From an uncultured Dorea sp. (GTDB lineage Bacteria; Bacillota; Clostridia; Lachnospirales; Lachnospiraceae), in NCBI GenBank assembly GCA_910589275.1, contig CAJUTH010000015.1:3966-67965 (forward strand): a stretch of 64,000 nt of DNA, written 5' to 3'. The translations under genes and the position numbers were made by a program. The notes under the pieces are model-generated. The model worked only from the letters and a program-made list of their open reading frames with translations. It ran no database searches and was not told the DNA's origin. Shown piece by piece: positions 1-8,707 of the stretch (position 1 is its first letter; each line of letters starts with the position of its first letter).

Positions 1-1
1 G

Positions 2-1240
2 GATACTTATGCGAGGGCGGCGAAATTATTTCCGGATAAGATGGAGATCACGGCGGTTGCAGATATAGATCCGGCAAAGGTCCGGGAGGCGGTCAGGGAA
101 TATCAGGTGAAGGAGGAAGCCTGCTTTGCCAGCGCGGAGGAAATGCTTGCGCAGGATAAGCTTGCGGATGTAATGGTTATTGCGACGCAGGACAGGCAGC
201 ATGTAAAGCATGCGGTTCTGGCGCTTCAGAAAGGCTACCATGTGCTGCTGGAGAAACCGATTTCGCCGGATCTGGAGGAGTGTAGGAAGCTGGTCAAGAC
301 GGCAAGGGAATGCGGCCGTCAGGTTATGATCTGCCATGTGCTGCGGTACGCGCCGTTCTATGAGAAATTGAAAGAGCTCATGGATGCAGGCACGATTGGA
401 GAAATTGTGTCTGTTATGGCCGTCGAAAACGTGGGATGGTGGCATCAGGCGCACAGCTTTGTGAGGGGGAATTGGAGAAATTCTGAGCTTTCTAGTCCGA
501 TGATTCTGCAGAAATGTTGTCATGATATGGATATCCTGCTGTGGCTTACCGGGAAAACCTGTAAATCAGTCAGTTCTTTTGGGGATACCTATCTGTTCCG
601 GAAGGAAAAGGCACCGGAGGGAGCCGGGAGACGGTGTCTGGACGGCTGCAAGGCAAAAGAGGATTGTCCTTTTGATGCGAAGAAGATTTATATGGACCAT
701 AAGAAATACGGCTTACGAAGTGGAAACCGAGAGTGGCCTCTGGATGTGCTTACCCTTCATCCGACAGAGGAGAGCGTTCTGGACGCACTGAAGTCAGGAC
801 CCTATGGGCGGTGCGTGTATGACTGTGACAATAATGTGGTGGATCATCAGGTGGTGAACCTTAATATGACGGACGGCGCGACGATCAGCCTGACTATGTG
901 CGGATTTACTTCGGAAATCAGCAGGTACACCAAATTTATGGGGACGAGAGGGGAAATCATTGCGGATATGGCCGAGAATACCATAGATATTACCAGATTC
1001 GGGCAGGAAACCGAAAGGATAGATATGACTGGGACGGCCGGAGAACTTTCGAGACATGGGGGAGGCGACGACCGCTTAATGGAAGATTTTCTGGATATGA
1101 TTATAGAGGGAAGAAAACCGGATGGCCGGACAACATCTCTGGAGTGTTCCATGGAAAGCCATTATTGTGCCATGGCCGCGGAGGAATCCCGGCTGAGGGG
1201 AGGAGAGGTAGTAGAAATTGAGCCGATGAGGTTACTGTGA
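2..1240 (+). CDS. Gfo/Idh/MocA family oxidoreductase (5' end outside window)
   Basis: NAD(P)-dependent dehydrogenase of the Gfo/Idh/MocA family, which acts on sugars, inositols or their derivatives. The frame is open from the first bases of the window and the Rossmann GxGxxG motif is missing, so the true start lies upstream. Visible family signatures are the second strand ending ITAVADIDP, the LLEKPISPDLEECRKLV segment whose EKP lysine is the usual catalytic residue, and a C-terminal alpha/beta domain with HGGGDDRLMEDFLD near the end. A cysteine-rich stretch (CLDGCKAKEDCP) in the C-terminal half could bind metal or simply mark a subfamily. The substrate cannot be inferred. The stop codon lies beside a 19-base repeat shared with the galK leader. 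Confidence 0.88.
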   Translation, partial: DTYARAAKLFPDKMEITAVADIDPAKVREAVREYQVKEEACFASAEEMLAQDKLADVMVIATQDRQHVKHAVLALQKGYHVLLEKPISPDLEECRKLVKTARECGRQVMICHVLRYAPFYEKLKELMDAGTIGEIVSVMAVENVGWWHQAHSFVRGNWRNSELSSPMILQKCCHDMDILLWLTGKTCKSVSSFGDTYLFRKEKAPEGAGRRCLDGCKAKEDCPFDAKKIYMDHKKYGLRSGNREWPLDVLTLHPTEESVLDALKSGPYGRCVYDCDNNVVDHQVVNLNMTDGATISLTMCGFTSEISRYTKFMGTRGEIIADMAENTIDITRFGQETERIDMTGTAGELSRHGGGDDRLMEDFLDMIIEGRKPDGRTTSLECSMESHYCAMAAEESRLRGGEVVEIEPMRLL

Positions 1241-1253
1241 ACGGAGTGAACAG
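1235..1253 (+). repeat. 19-base repeat, copy 1
   Basis: CTGTGAACGGAGTGAACAG spans the stop codon of the preceding dehydrogenase gene and recurs exactly at 39998-40016 in the galK leader. It contains GTGAAC twice and its ends (CTGT/ACAG) are complementary. Confidence 0.6.
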
Positions 1254-1271
1254 GAACTATATAAAATACTA

Positions 1272-1300
1272 TTTACAAACGGACCGTATGGGATTATAAT
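1272..1300 (+). promoter_or_regulatory. Promoter of the FMN riboswitch/ribU transcript
   Basis: TTTACA (1272-1277), a 17-base spacer and TATAAT (1295-1300), placed about 60 bases upstream of the FMN aptamer. Confidence 0.75.
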
Positions 1301-1358
1301 AAAAAACAGCAGATAATGTGTTACTGCAATCACCGAATTCTGAAAAAAGAATATAGAA

Positions 1359-1480
1359 GTCTTTGTGGCAGGGTGCAAGTCCCTACCGATGGTATAGTCC
1401 ATGACCCGCGAAAGCGGCTGATCTGGTGACCTCTTAAGAGGAATTCCAGAACCGACGGTATAGTCCGGATGAGAAAAGAC
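1359..1480 (+). promoter_or_regulatory. FMN riboswitch (RFN element)
   Basis: The conserved RFN blocks appear in order: GCAGGGTGCAAGTCCCTACCG, GGTATAGTCC, GATCTGGTGA, TTCCAGAACCGACGG and TATAGTCCGGATG. The ends GTCTTT and AAAGAC close the P1 helix. Only FMN aptamers have this series. An intrinsic terminator and the riboflavin importer gene follow, the classical layout for FMN-triggered termination. Confidence 0.95.
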
Positions 1481-1496
1481 ATTTTCTGCAGATACG

Positions 1497-1530
1497 CCCG
1501 GGACATATTGTTCCGGGTTTTTAAATTTTT
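1497..1530 (+). terminator. Expression-platform terminator of the FMN riboswitch
   Basis: CCCGGGAC (1497-1504) pairs with GTTCCGGG (1510-1517), one pair being G-U, and is followed by a T-rich tract. It lies between the aptamer and the ribU ribosome site, so ligand binding should stop transcription here. Confidence 0.88.
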
Positions 1531-1549
1531 TATTAGGAGGATTGGTGAG

Positions 1550-2200
1550 ATGAGCCAGACAAATGAGACAATGAAACAACATGTAGTAACAGGCAGTAAA
1601 GCAGGAATCAGGGTAAAGACCATTGCTTTCGTGGGACTGATGGGAGGCGTGAGTGCGATTCTGATGCTGTTTCGGTTCCCGATTCCGTTTATGCCGCCCT
1701 TTATGTCCTTTGATCTTTCCGGCGTGATGGAGATGCTGGGGGGCTATATGTTTGGGCCGGTAGCGGCATTCTGTATTATTGTAGTGAAAATATTGCTGCA
1801 GTTAGTCATTCAGGGTTCTTTTTCTTTGGGAACAGGCGAGCTTCAGGGGATTATCCTCAGTAGCTGCTATGTGCTTCCGGCAATCTATATTTACCATAGG
1901 AAAAAGACCAAGAAGACAGCGGCGGCAGGTATGGCGGTAAGTACGGTGCTGGTTGCGGTCGTCGCAGTATTTACAAATCTGTATATGATCATTCCGTTCT
2001 ATGTGAATCTGTTCGGAATGACAATGGACGATATCATTGGGATGTGTACGGCGGTGAATCCGGCTATGAAGGACGCCCTGACGATGGCGCTGTTCGGGAT
2101 CATTCCATTTAATTTGATCAAGTACGGCGCAACCTCGATACTGACATTCCTTCTGTACAAGAGGCTGAGCCGGTTTATCAAAGGAATTATAGAAAAATAG
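1550..2200 (+). CDS. ribU: Riboflavin ECF transporter S component RibU
   Basis: Substrate-binding membrane subunit of an energy-coupling-factor importer for riboflavin. The 216-residue protein is hydrophobic with about six membrane spans and includes the segment FPIPFMPPFMSFDLSGVMEM, typical of RibU, in which the FDLS region contributes to flavin binding. The FMN riboswitch directly upstream fixes the substrate. The start at 1550 is chosen because AGGAGG lies 9 bases before it; the frame also opens at 1469, but that is inside the aptamer. The energising EcfA/EcfT module for this S component is not in the window. The EcfT/EcfA-type genes at 36-38 kb belong to a dedicated metal importer. Confidence 0.93.
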   Translation: MSQTNETMKQHVVTGSKAGIRVKTIAFVGLMGGVSAILMLFRFPIPFMPPFMSFDLSGVMEMLGGYMFGPVAAFCIIVVKILLQLVIQGSFSLGTGELQGIILSSCYVLPAIYIYHRKKTKKTAAAGMAVSTVLVAVVAVFTNLYMIIPFYVNLFGMTMDDIIGMCTAVNPAMKDALTMALFGIIPFNLIKYGATSILTFLLYKRLSRFIKGIIEK

Positions 2201-2230
2201 ACAAGCGGGCATATAAAAGGAGACTAAATT

Positions 2231-2716
2231 ATGAAATTTACACTGGATAAAGCAATTACATATGAAGCGGCTGTAGGGCGGATGTTTGAGATGCTGGGGA
2301 CGGATAAGATTATGGCGCTGGCATCCAGCAAGGACGATTACGTGATGGTGCGCAATGTAAGCTGTCTGTTTTATGATGAGAAGATTTATTTCAAGACGGA
2401 TAAGAATTTTAGGAAGACAAAGCAGCTTTTGGAAAACCCACATGTGGCTATGTGCTGGAGTGGTATTCAGGTAGAAGGACTTGCCGAGAATAAAGGGCTG
2501 GTGGTGGACGAACCGGGCCGGAGATTTGAGGAAGGTTATAAAAAATACCTGTGGCAGAGCTACAACAAATACAGCCATGAGGATACGGAGATACTGATTG
2601 AAGTGTCTCCCAAGTATGTAGAGATCTGGGATACCAGCGAGGAAGGCTATGCATTCCAGCTCTTCTTGGATTTTGACCGGAAGACGGTGGAAGTAAAGCA
2701 GTATGACAAATTTTAA
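2231..2716 (+). CDS. Pyridoxamine 5'-phosphate oxidase family protein
   Basis: A 161-residue split-barrel protein of the flavin-binding PNPOx-like superfamily. Family features visible are the early MLGTDKIMALASSKDDYVMVRNVS strand pair, IYFKTDKNFRKTKQLLENPHVAMCW, which resembles the flavin phosphate-binding region, and a C-terminal strand EISPKYVEIWDT-like segment. The ribosome site AAAGGAGA is well placed. It follows ribU by 30 bases with no terminator between, so both are probably under the FMN riboswitch, which fits a flavin-using protein. The substrate is unknown; many relatives are uncharacterised reductases. Confidence 0.85.
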   Translation: MKFTLDKAITYEAAVGRMFEMLGTDKIMALASSKDDYVMVRNVSCLFYDEKIYFKTDKNFRKTKQLLENPHVAMCWSGIQVEGLAENKGLVVDEPGRRFEEGYKKYLWQSYNKYSHEDTEILIEVSPKYVEIWDTSEEGYAFQLFLDFDRKTVEVKQYDKF

Positions 2717-2791
2717 TGCGGGAACTATAAAATAAAATTAAAACCTCTGCCATGCCCATTGCCATGGGATTGATACGGAGAGGCAGATAGA

Positions 2792-2840
2792 AAAACCACT
2801 TTCCAGAGCATAGATAGTGCATGGAGAGTGGTTTTGCTAT
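2792..2840 (+). terminator. Terminator after the riboflavin operon
   Basis: AAAACCACTTTCC (2792-2804) pairs with GGAGAGTGGTTTT (2823-2835) and is followed by GCTATTTT. Confidence 0.8.
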
Positions 2841-2849
2841 TTTAATTGA

Positions 2850-2878
2850 TTGTGAAATGGATGGGGATAGGGTATAAT
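2850..2878 (+). promoter_or_regulatory. Promoter of the AAA-ATPase pseudogene
   Basis: TTGTGA (2850-2855), 17-base spacer, TATAAT (2873-2878); transcription would start just before the ribosome site GAAGGAGG. Confidence 0.65.
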
Positions 2879-2909
2879 ATGGAAAACATCATCGGAAGGA
2901 GGCGGAGCA

Positions 2910-4622
2910 GTGAAAAAAGCATTACCGATTGGGGTTGAAAACTTTAAGGATATCATGGAGTCTGGCTATTACTATGTGGATAAATCCTTGTTTATAAAAG
3001 AACTATTGGATATGAAAGGGAAAGTGAACTTATTTATCCGTCCAAGACGTTTTGGAAAGACGCTAAATCTTAGTATGCTTCGATACTTTTATGAGGATAC
3101 GAAAGATGAGAAGAAAAATGATGAGCATAGATTGCTTTTCAAAGATTTAAAGATTATGGAACAAGGCGAAGAATATACGAAACACATGGGAATGTATCCG
3201 GTCATCAATTTGACGCTGAAATCAGCGAAGCAGCCAACCTTTGAGTCTGCGTATGGCAAGATAAAGAATGCCGTCGCAGATGAATTTCAAAGGCATCAAT
3301 CTATATTAGCGAATGAAAATATTAATGAAGAAGATAAGAGACTATTTCAAAAAATGACAGATCGTAAAGCGGGATATGATGATTATTCCGGAGCGTTGGA
3401 GTTCTTAAGCAAATGCCTTTATCAGGCGACGGGAAAAAAGACAGTTATCCTGATAGATGAATATGATGTGCCGCTTGAGAACGCTTATTTCAGGGGATTT
3501 TATGAGGAAATGATAGATTTCATCCGCTCACTCTTTGAATCCGCGCTGAAGACGAATGACTATCTGCAATTTGCTGTCATAACCGGGTGCCTTAGGGTTT
3601 CCAAGGAGAGCATATTTACCGGGCTGAACCATTTGAACATTATATCTATACTTGATAGAAAATATAGTGAGCACTTTGGTTTTACAGAACCAGAAGTTAT
3701 CCAGATGATGTCTGATTATGGAGTGGAAAATCGTTTTTCGACGATGAAAGGATGGTATGACGGATATTTGTTTGGAGATACGGAGGTTTATAATCCGTGG
3801 AGCGTGATTAAGTTTTTATATGATTTGTATTCAGATGTGAATGCATTTCCGCATCCATACTGGATTAATACTAGTTCGAATGATATTATAAAGGATTTGA
3901 TTGCCAGAGCAGACAGGGAGACCAAGAGCTAGATTGAAACGCTTTTAGAAGGAGGAACCTTAGACATTCAGGTACACGAGGAAGTTACTTATGAGGATAT
4001 GTATAGTAAAGGGGAAAATTTGTGGAACTTCCTTTATTTTACGGGATATCTTACAAAAGAGAGCGAGTATTTTAAAGGGAAATATATATTTCTAAAGGTG
4101 CGTGTCCCTAATATAGAAGTTATGACTATCTATGAGAACACAATTACAAATTGGATGAAAAATGTTATACAGGGTGAGGATTTCCATGATTTGTACCGGG
4201 CAATGGAAGAAGGAAATGCACAGAAAATGACAGATATATTAAATGGGCAGCTTTTCCGTACGATTAGTTTTTATGATAATGCAGAAAACTTTTATCATGG
4301 TTTTTTGACAGGAATATTGAGCCAGAGCGAGAATTATTTGGTAAAATCCAACCGTGAATCAGGAAATGGACGTTCAGATATTATGGTGAGGAGTCCTTCG
4401 CTGCGGGGAAGGTCGTTTGTTCTGGAATTAAAGGTATCTGATTCGATTGATAATTTGGAAAATGATGCCAAGAAAGCGCTGCAGCAAATATGCGACGAGA
4501 AGTATATGGAAGAGCTGCGTGCGGAAGGGTATCGAAAGATAGACTGTTATGGGATATCATTTTTCCGGAAGGATTGTGAAGTCCGTTTTGGAAGGGGAGC
4601 TACTGTTACTAATATTCAATAA
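2910..4622 (+). pseudogene. AAA-ATPase with PD-(D/E)XK nuclease-like C-terminus (DUF1703 type), broken by an in-frame TAG
   Basis: Two open segments, 2910-3932 and 3933-4622, are in the same frame and separated only by TAG at 3930-3932. Across the stop the product continues naturally (ADRETKS, stop, IETLLEGGTLDIQVHEEV), as intact members of this family do. N-terminal half: AAA-like ATPase with phosphate loop RPRRFGKTLNLS and Walker B VILIDEYDVPLE. C-terminal half: SDIMV followed by FVLELKVS, the PD-(D/E)XK pattern common in this family. The joined length of about 570 codons matches intact relatives. GTG start at 2910 behind GAAGGAGG. The fix would be one base (GAG to TAG is the simplest history). 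Function in the family is unknown. No recoding element was seen, so I treat it as a recent nonsense allele or a sequencing error. Confidence 0.85.
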
Positions 4623-4725
4623 GTATGAATGTCGCCCCGAATCGTAGCTATGATTTGCCTGCCGGAAACAGAGAGTTCTATTTCCGGCAGGCAGCTTCCA
4701 TCTTCTGGGAAAAGCGCTGTCTGCT

Positions 4726-6942
4726 TTATGCTTTAAATACATACAGCCTTGAATCAAAATCACAGCTCGGCCGTCTGTCCCCGGATTTTCCGCACATTGC
4801 GTCAGAGGTAAAAAGTCCCACGTTCATCAGTTCGTCGCCGTAGAAGGATTGATTGCTGCCCTCTAAATGGTAGCACAGCTCAGGGTCAAGCCCCTGAAGG
4901 CGGATACGGCTGAACGGTGCGTTTACCTGATTTAATATCTTATACCAGCCTGCAATTGCCGTTTTCTTGTCAGGGCTTACCACCATCCATGAGGTGATAT
5001 TTCCCTCAAATGGGCTGAGCAGACGATAAAAGGTGCCGAATTGTATCAGCTCGCGGTATTCTTTCATAAATGCGATCTGTCTTTTTACTTCTTCCTGTTC
5101 TTCCACGGTTAGCTTATTCAAATCCAGTTCATAGCCAAAGGTGCCGAAATAAGCTACATTTGCACGGGTATAAAGAGGAGTGTTCCGGTTTAACTGGTGA
5201 TTCGGAACGGCGGATACATGGCTTCCCATGCAGCTTACCGGGTAGCAGTAGGATGTGCCGTACTGGATCTTCTGCCGTTCAATAGCGTCGGTATCGTCGC
5301 TGGTCCAGCCTTGCGGCGCGTAGTAAAGAAGGCCCGGGTCAAAGCGGGCGCCGCCGCTTGCGCAGGACTCAAACAGCACATGGGGAAATTCACTGGTCAG
5401 CCGGTCATACAAATCATAAACACCGAGAATATACCGGTGGAATACTTCGCCCTGCTGGTCGGCCGGAAGGGCTGCGGAGTAACATTCGGTAATATATCGG
5501 TTCATGTCCCATTTTATATAGGAAATCTTTGCTTCTCTCAAAAGCTTTGCCATCATGGCGTGGATGCAGTCAACCACTTCTCTGCGGGAGAAGTCCAGCA
5601 CATACTGGTGGCGTCCTAGGGACGCTCTGCGTCTGGGAGTCCGAAGGATCCAGTCCGGATGGGCGCGGTATAGGTCGGAATCTTCATTTACCATTTCCGG
5701 TTCGAACCAGAGACCAAACTTCATACCGAGAGCCTCAATCCGCTCTGCAATTCCAGCGATGCCGCCAGGCAGCAGGTCCCTGTTGGCAGTCCAGTCTCCA
5801 AGGCCCGCATAGTCGCTTCTTCTGGCTCCGAACCAGCCGTCATCCAGAACAAAGAGCTCCACGCCGCACTCCTTTGCCTTGCCTGCGATATCTACAAGGC
5901 GGTCTTCATTGAAATCAAAATAGGTGGCCTCCCAGTTATTGATGAGGATCGGACGTGGGCGGTCCCTCCAGTATCCTCTGGCAAGCCGTTTCTGATACAG
6001 GCTGTGCAGGGTCTGGCTTAAGCGGTTTAATCCCGATCCGGAGTAGGCCATGACTGCTTCCGGAGTTTGAAATTCTGTTCCGGGCAGGAGCTTCCAGTCA
6101 AAGGTATCCGGATGGATGCCCATGAGGATGCGGGTCACATTCTGGTTGTCTACCTCAGCCTGAGCTAGGAAATTTCCGCTGTATATGAGGCTGAAACCAA
6201 TGGCTTCGCCCTGTGTTTCGTCGGTGTTTGGACGTTTCAGTATCACAAAGGGGTTGTGCTCGTGTGAGGAGCTGCCTCTGAGGCTCCCCACAGATAGAAT
6301 GCCCGGTTCCAGATTCCGAGTTTTTAGATGGCGTTCCCTTGCCCATACGCCGGAAAACTGCAGCCATTCATAATTACAGTCGGGAAGATCCATTGACAGG
6401 CTCATTGCCCGTCCAAGATGAAGAGTCTCAGTTCCCTCATTGATAAAATGTACGCTTCTGGCAATGACAGACCTTCCTTTAAAGATGGTATAAGACAGGC
6501 TGATTTTAAGTCCGGTAACCGGATCTTTCAGCGTGACTATGAGGGTCATGGCTTCCTCATCATGTTCAGTATAAGTTGCCGGAAGACCGGAAAGCTTCGG
6601 TTTGCCCGGAGTAATCTGATAACTGTCATACTGAAGGTCTGACAAGCGGCTTCCATCCGCCTGAATTACTTCTAGGGCCGGTTCCCGGTAATCCGTAGTT
6701 CCGTATACCGGATATTCTTGTTTTAAATGCTCCAGAGACATGGTACTCAGTTCCTCAGAAAAGTAGGAAGACGTAGTGCGGAAGCTCTCTTCTAACAGAT
6801 GCGAGAAATCCTCCCTGTCCCGGATGGCTTTTCCAAAGTAAAGCTGTCCCAGATGGCCGTTTGGAAGTATGGTCATAATATAACTGATTTCATGGTTGTA
6901 GAGATGAAAGATTTTTGTATTCTTATGAAATACGATATGCAT
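4726..6942 (-). CDS. aga: Alpha-galactosidase, glycoside hydrolase family 36
   Basis: Hydrolyses terminal alpha-1,6-galactose from raffinose-type oligosaccharides and melibiose. The 738-residue length fits GH36 enzymes of Firmicutes: an N-terminal beta-sandwich, a TIM barrel and a C-terminal sheet. Barrel motifs are NNWEATYFDFNE, LDDGWFG, the nucleophile aspartate in IKWDMNRYITE and the acid/base aspartate in TSDDTDAIERQ. No signal peptide, so it is cytoplasmic and needs an unseen oligosaccharide importer. The start at 6942 is preferred over 6957 because GGGAGG lies 7 bases before it. It stands alone with its own promoter; the galactose released could feed the galK-galT pair at 40 kb. Confidence 0.95.
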   Translation of the reverse strand: MHIVFHKNTKIFHLYNHEISYIMTILPNGHLGQLYFGKAIRDREDFSHLLEESFRTTSSYFSEELSTMSLEHLKQEYPVYGTTDYREPALEVIQADGSRLSDLQYDSYQITPGKPKLSGLPATYTEHDEEAMTLIVTLKDPVTGLKISLSYTIFKGRSVIARSVHFINEGTETLHLGRAMSLSMDLPDCNYEWLQFSGVWARERHLKTRNLEPGILSVGSLRGSSSHEHNPFVILKRPNTDETQGEAIGFSLIYSGNFLAQAEVDNQNVTRILMGIHPDTFDWKLLPGTEFQTPEAVMAYSGSGLNRLSQTLHSLYQKRLARGYWRDRPRPILINNWEATYFDFNEDRLVDIAGKAKECGVELFVLDDGWFGARRSDYAGLGDWTANRDLLPGGIAGIAERIEALGMKFGLWFEPEMVNEDSDLYRAHPDWILRTPRRRASLGRHQYVLDFSRREVVDCIHAMMAKLLREAKISYIKWDMNRYITECYSAALPADQQGEVFHRYILGVYDLYDRLTSEFPHVLFESCASGGARFDPGLLYYAPQGWTSDDTDAIERQKIQYGTSYCYPVSCMGSHVSAVPNHQLNRNTPLYTRANVAYFGTFGYELDLNKLTVEEQEEVKRQIAFMKEYRELIQFGTFYRLLSPFEGNITSWMVVSPDKKTAIAGWYKILNQVNAPFSRIRLQGLDPELCYHLEGSNQSFYGDELMNVGLFTSDAMCGKSGDRRPSCDFDSRLYVFKA

Positions 6943-6979
6943 AGCATTTCCTCCCATAAATGAAAAATAATGTCATTTC

Positions 6980-7008
6980 ATTATAGAAATCAGAAAGCGT
7001 GATGTCAA
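6980..7008 (-). promoter_or_regulatory. Promoter of the alpha-galactosidase gene
   Basis: Minus strand TTGACA (7003-7008), 17-base spacer, TATAAT (6980-6985): a consensus sigma-A promoter. Confidence 0.88.
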
Positions 7009-7020
7009 TACAAAACTGCC

Positions 7021-7048
7021 TTGTATTTTTATGCAGATATGATAAGAT
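7021..7048 (+). promoter_or_regulatory. Probable promoter of the EamA transporter gene
   Basis: TTGTAT (7021-7026), 16-base spacer, TAAGAT (7043-7048); back to back with the alpha-galactosidase promoter. Confidence 0.5.
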
Positions 7049-7086
7049 GTTTAGTGTTTAGGTACGAAAGAAGAAGGGTGAAGACG

Positions 7087-7980
7087 ATGAAGACGAAGAA
7101 TGGATTGATACTTTTTTTGGCGGCTTTCATATGGGGAACGGCATTTGTGGCTCAGAGCATGGGAATGGATTATCTGGGACCTTTTGCATTCAATGGTATT
7201 CGGAGTTTTGTAGGAGGGATTGCAGTACTTCCATGTATTGCGCTGCTGAATACTATAAATAATAAGACGGAGGACAGGAAAGAGAGCGCATCGAACGGGG
7301 ATAGGAGAACTCTGGTTATGGGAGGCGTCTGCTGCGGTCTATGCTTATTTGCAGCCAGCAGCCTGCAGCAAATAGGGATTCAGTATACAACGGTGGGGAA
7401 AGCTGGATTTATTACAGCTTTTTATATCGTACTGGTCCCGGTACTTGGGATTTTCCTAAAGAAACGAATTGGCTGGAAGGTCTGGGCGGCAGTCCTGCTC
7501 TCCATTGCAGGGCTGTATTTTTTGTGTATCACAGAAACATTCACAATAGGGAAAGGAGATATTTATGTATTTTTGTGCGCGTTGATTTTTTCCATACATA
7601 TTCTGGTAATTGATTATTTTGCGCCGAAGACAGACGGAGTTAAAATGTCCTGTATCCAGTTTTTTGTGGTTGGAATATTGTCGCTGCCTTTCATGTTTCT
7701 ATTTGAAACTATTACATTTGGTGCTGTATTAAAGAGCGCCGGGCCGATTTTGTATGCGGGCGTTATGTCCAGCGGCGTTGCGTATACGCTTCAGATTATC
7801 GGACAGAAGAATATGAATCCGGCGGTTGCTTCTTTGATTCTAAGTCTGGAATCAAGTATTTCTGTGCTGTCAGGATGGGTGATACTGGGACAAAGCCTGT
7901 CGGTAAGAGAAGGGCTGGGCTGCGTCATGATGTTTGCGGCGATTATTCTGGCTCAGATTCCGGATAAAATTAGGAGATGA
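7087..7980 (+). CDS. EamA/DMT family transporter
   Basis: A 297-residue inner-membrane permease of the drug/metabolite transporter superfamily. It has about ten hydrophobic segments in two EamA repeats: the first starts FLAAFIWGTAFVAQSMGMDYLGPFAFNGIR, and the second has CALIFSIHILVIDYFAP and ends in the family-typical LILSLESSISVLSGWVILGQ. Start at 7087 (MKTKNGL) rather than the upstream in-frame ATG at 7021, which lies in the promoter. Members export amino acids, metabolites or drugs; the substrate cannot be told here. It is probably monocistronic. Confidence 0.88.
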   Translation: MKTKNGLILFLAAFIWGTAFVAQSMGMDYLGPFAFNGIRSFVGGIAVLPCIALLNTINNKTEDRKESASNGDRRTLVMGGVCCGLCLFAASSLQQIGIQYTTVGKAGFITAFYIVLVPVLGIFLKKRIGWKVWAAVLLSIAGLYFLCITETFTIGKGDIYVFLCALIFSIHILVIDYFAPKTDGVKMSCIQFFVVGILSLPFMFLFETITFGAVLKSAGPILYAGVMSSGVAYTLQIIGQKNMNPAVASLILSLESSISVLSGWVILGQSLSVREGLGCVMMFAAIILAQIPDKIRR

Positions 7981-8032
7981 TTGACAATTTTGTATCAAAA
8001 TAAAAAATGTATAAAAAATTCAAAAGAATCCC

Positions 8033-8114
8033 TTACAATAAGTTGAAATTTCTGCTACAATAAAAGGAGGAATGGAAATCCGCATCGCTGAATTACAGGC
8101 CGAGCGGATTTTTC
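8033..8114 (+). promoter_or_regulatory. carD leader: weak promoter and terminator-like hairpin
   Basis: TTACAA (8033-8038), 17 bases, TACAAT (8056-8061). Directly after it AAATCCGC (8076-8083) pairs with GCGGATTT (8104-8111), followed by TTC. The hairpin precedes the carD ribosome site by about 75 bases and could attenuate the operon. An ATG at 8072 opens a 17-codon frame running through the hairpin, behind AAGGAGG but with only one base of spacing. Confidence 0.4.
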
Positions 8115-8197
8115 TATCATATTAGGGATGTCAGTATGGAGTGCCATGATGGAATCATTAGCAAAAGTGTCAAGTTTCAGAGGAAAGGAGAATAGGA

Positions 8198-8707
8198 ATG
8201 TTCGAAGCGGGAACGTATATCGTATGTGGACAGCACGGTGTGTGCAGAGTAGAAGGCGTAGGGAAGTTGCAATTGACAGAGGCATCCGGAGACAAAGTCT
8301 ATTATACATTATCAAAAGTTTATTCCAGAGGAGGAGTACTGTATGTTCCGGCAGACAGTGAAAAGATTGTGATGCGTCCGGTAATTTCTAAGGAAGAAGC
8401 AGAGGATTTGATTGGGCATATGAGAGAGATCGATATGCTGCAGATTGATAATGAGAAGCGGAAAGAGGAGATATTCAAGCAGGCATTCAGAACCTGTGAT
8501 TCGAGAGAATGGGTGAAGATAATTAAGACTTTACATGAAAGAAAAAGAATCAGGCTTGCCAAGGGAAAGAAGGTAACCGCAAGCGACGAGAGGTATATGC
8601 GGACGGCAGAGGATAATCTGTTTGGAGAATTGGCAATTTCTCTGGGCATTGATAAGAATGACGTAGAACAGTACATTATGGATAGGATCGGCGGAGTAAG
8701 ACAATGA
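8198..8707 (+). CDS. CarD/CdnL family transcriptional regulator
   Basis: RNA-polymerase-binding regulator of the CarD_CdnL_TRCF family. The N-terminal Tudor-like domain is clear (MFEAGTYIVCGQHGVCRVEG, then YYTLSKVYSRGGVLYVPAD), the part that binds the RNA polymerase beta subunit. The helical C-terminal half (LIGHMREIDM ... RIRLAKGKKVTASDERYMRTAEDNL) resembles the DNA-binding domain. 169 residues, normal for the family. Good ribosome site (AAAGGAGAATAGG). Its stop overlaps the dtd start (ATGA), so the two genes are translationally coupled. Confidence 0.93.
   Translation: MFEAGTYIVCGQHGVCRVEGVGKLQLTEASGDKVYYTLSKVYSRGGVLYVPADSEKIVMRPVISKEEAEDLIGHMREIDMLQIDNEKRKEEIFKQAFRTCDSREWVKIIKTLHERKRIRLAKGKKVTASDERYMRTAEDNLFGELAISLGIDKNDVEQYIMDRIGGVRQ

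Noticed and set aside
1802..2578. 258-codon minus-strand frame opposite ribU and the PNPOx-like gene
   Set aside because: Composition is that of a reverse-strand shadow; both plus-strand genes carry family motifs and ribosome sites.
5197..5619. 140-codon plus-strand frame
   Set aside because: Antisense shadow of the alpha-galactosidase gene, whose motifs and promoter are unambiguous.
7981..8015. TTGACA at 7981 as carD promoter
   Set aside because: The nearest -10-like hexamer is 23 bases away, too far for sigma-A.
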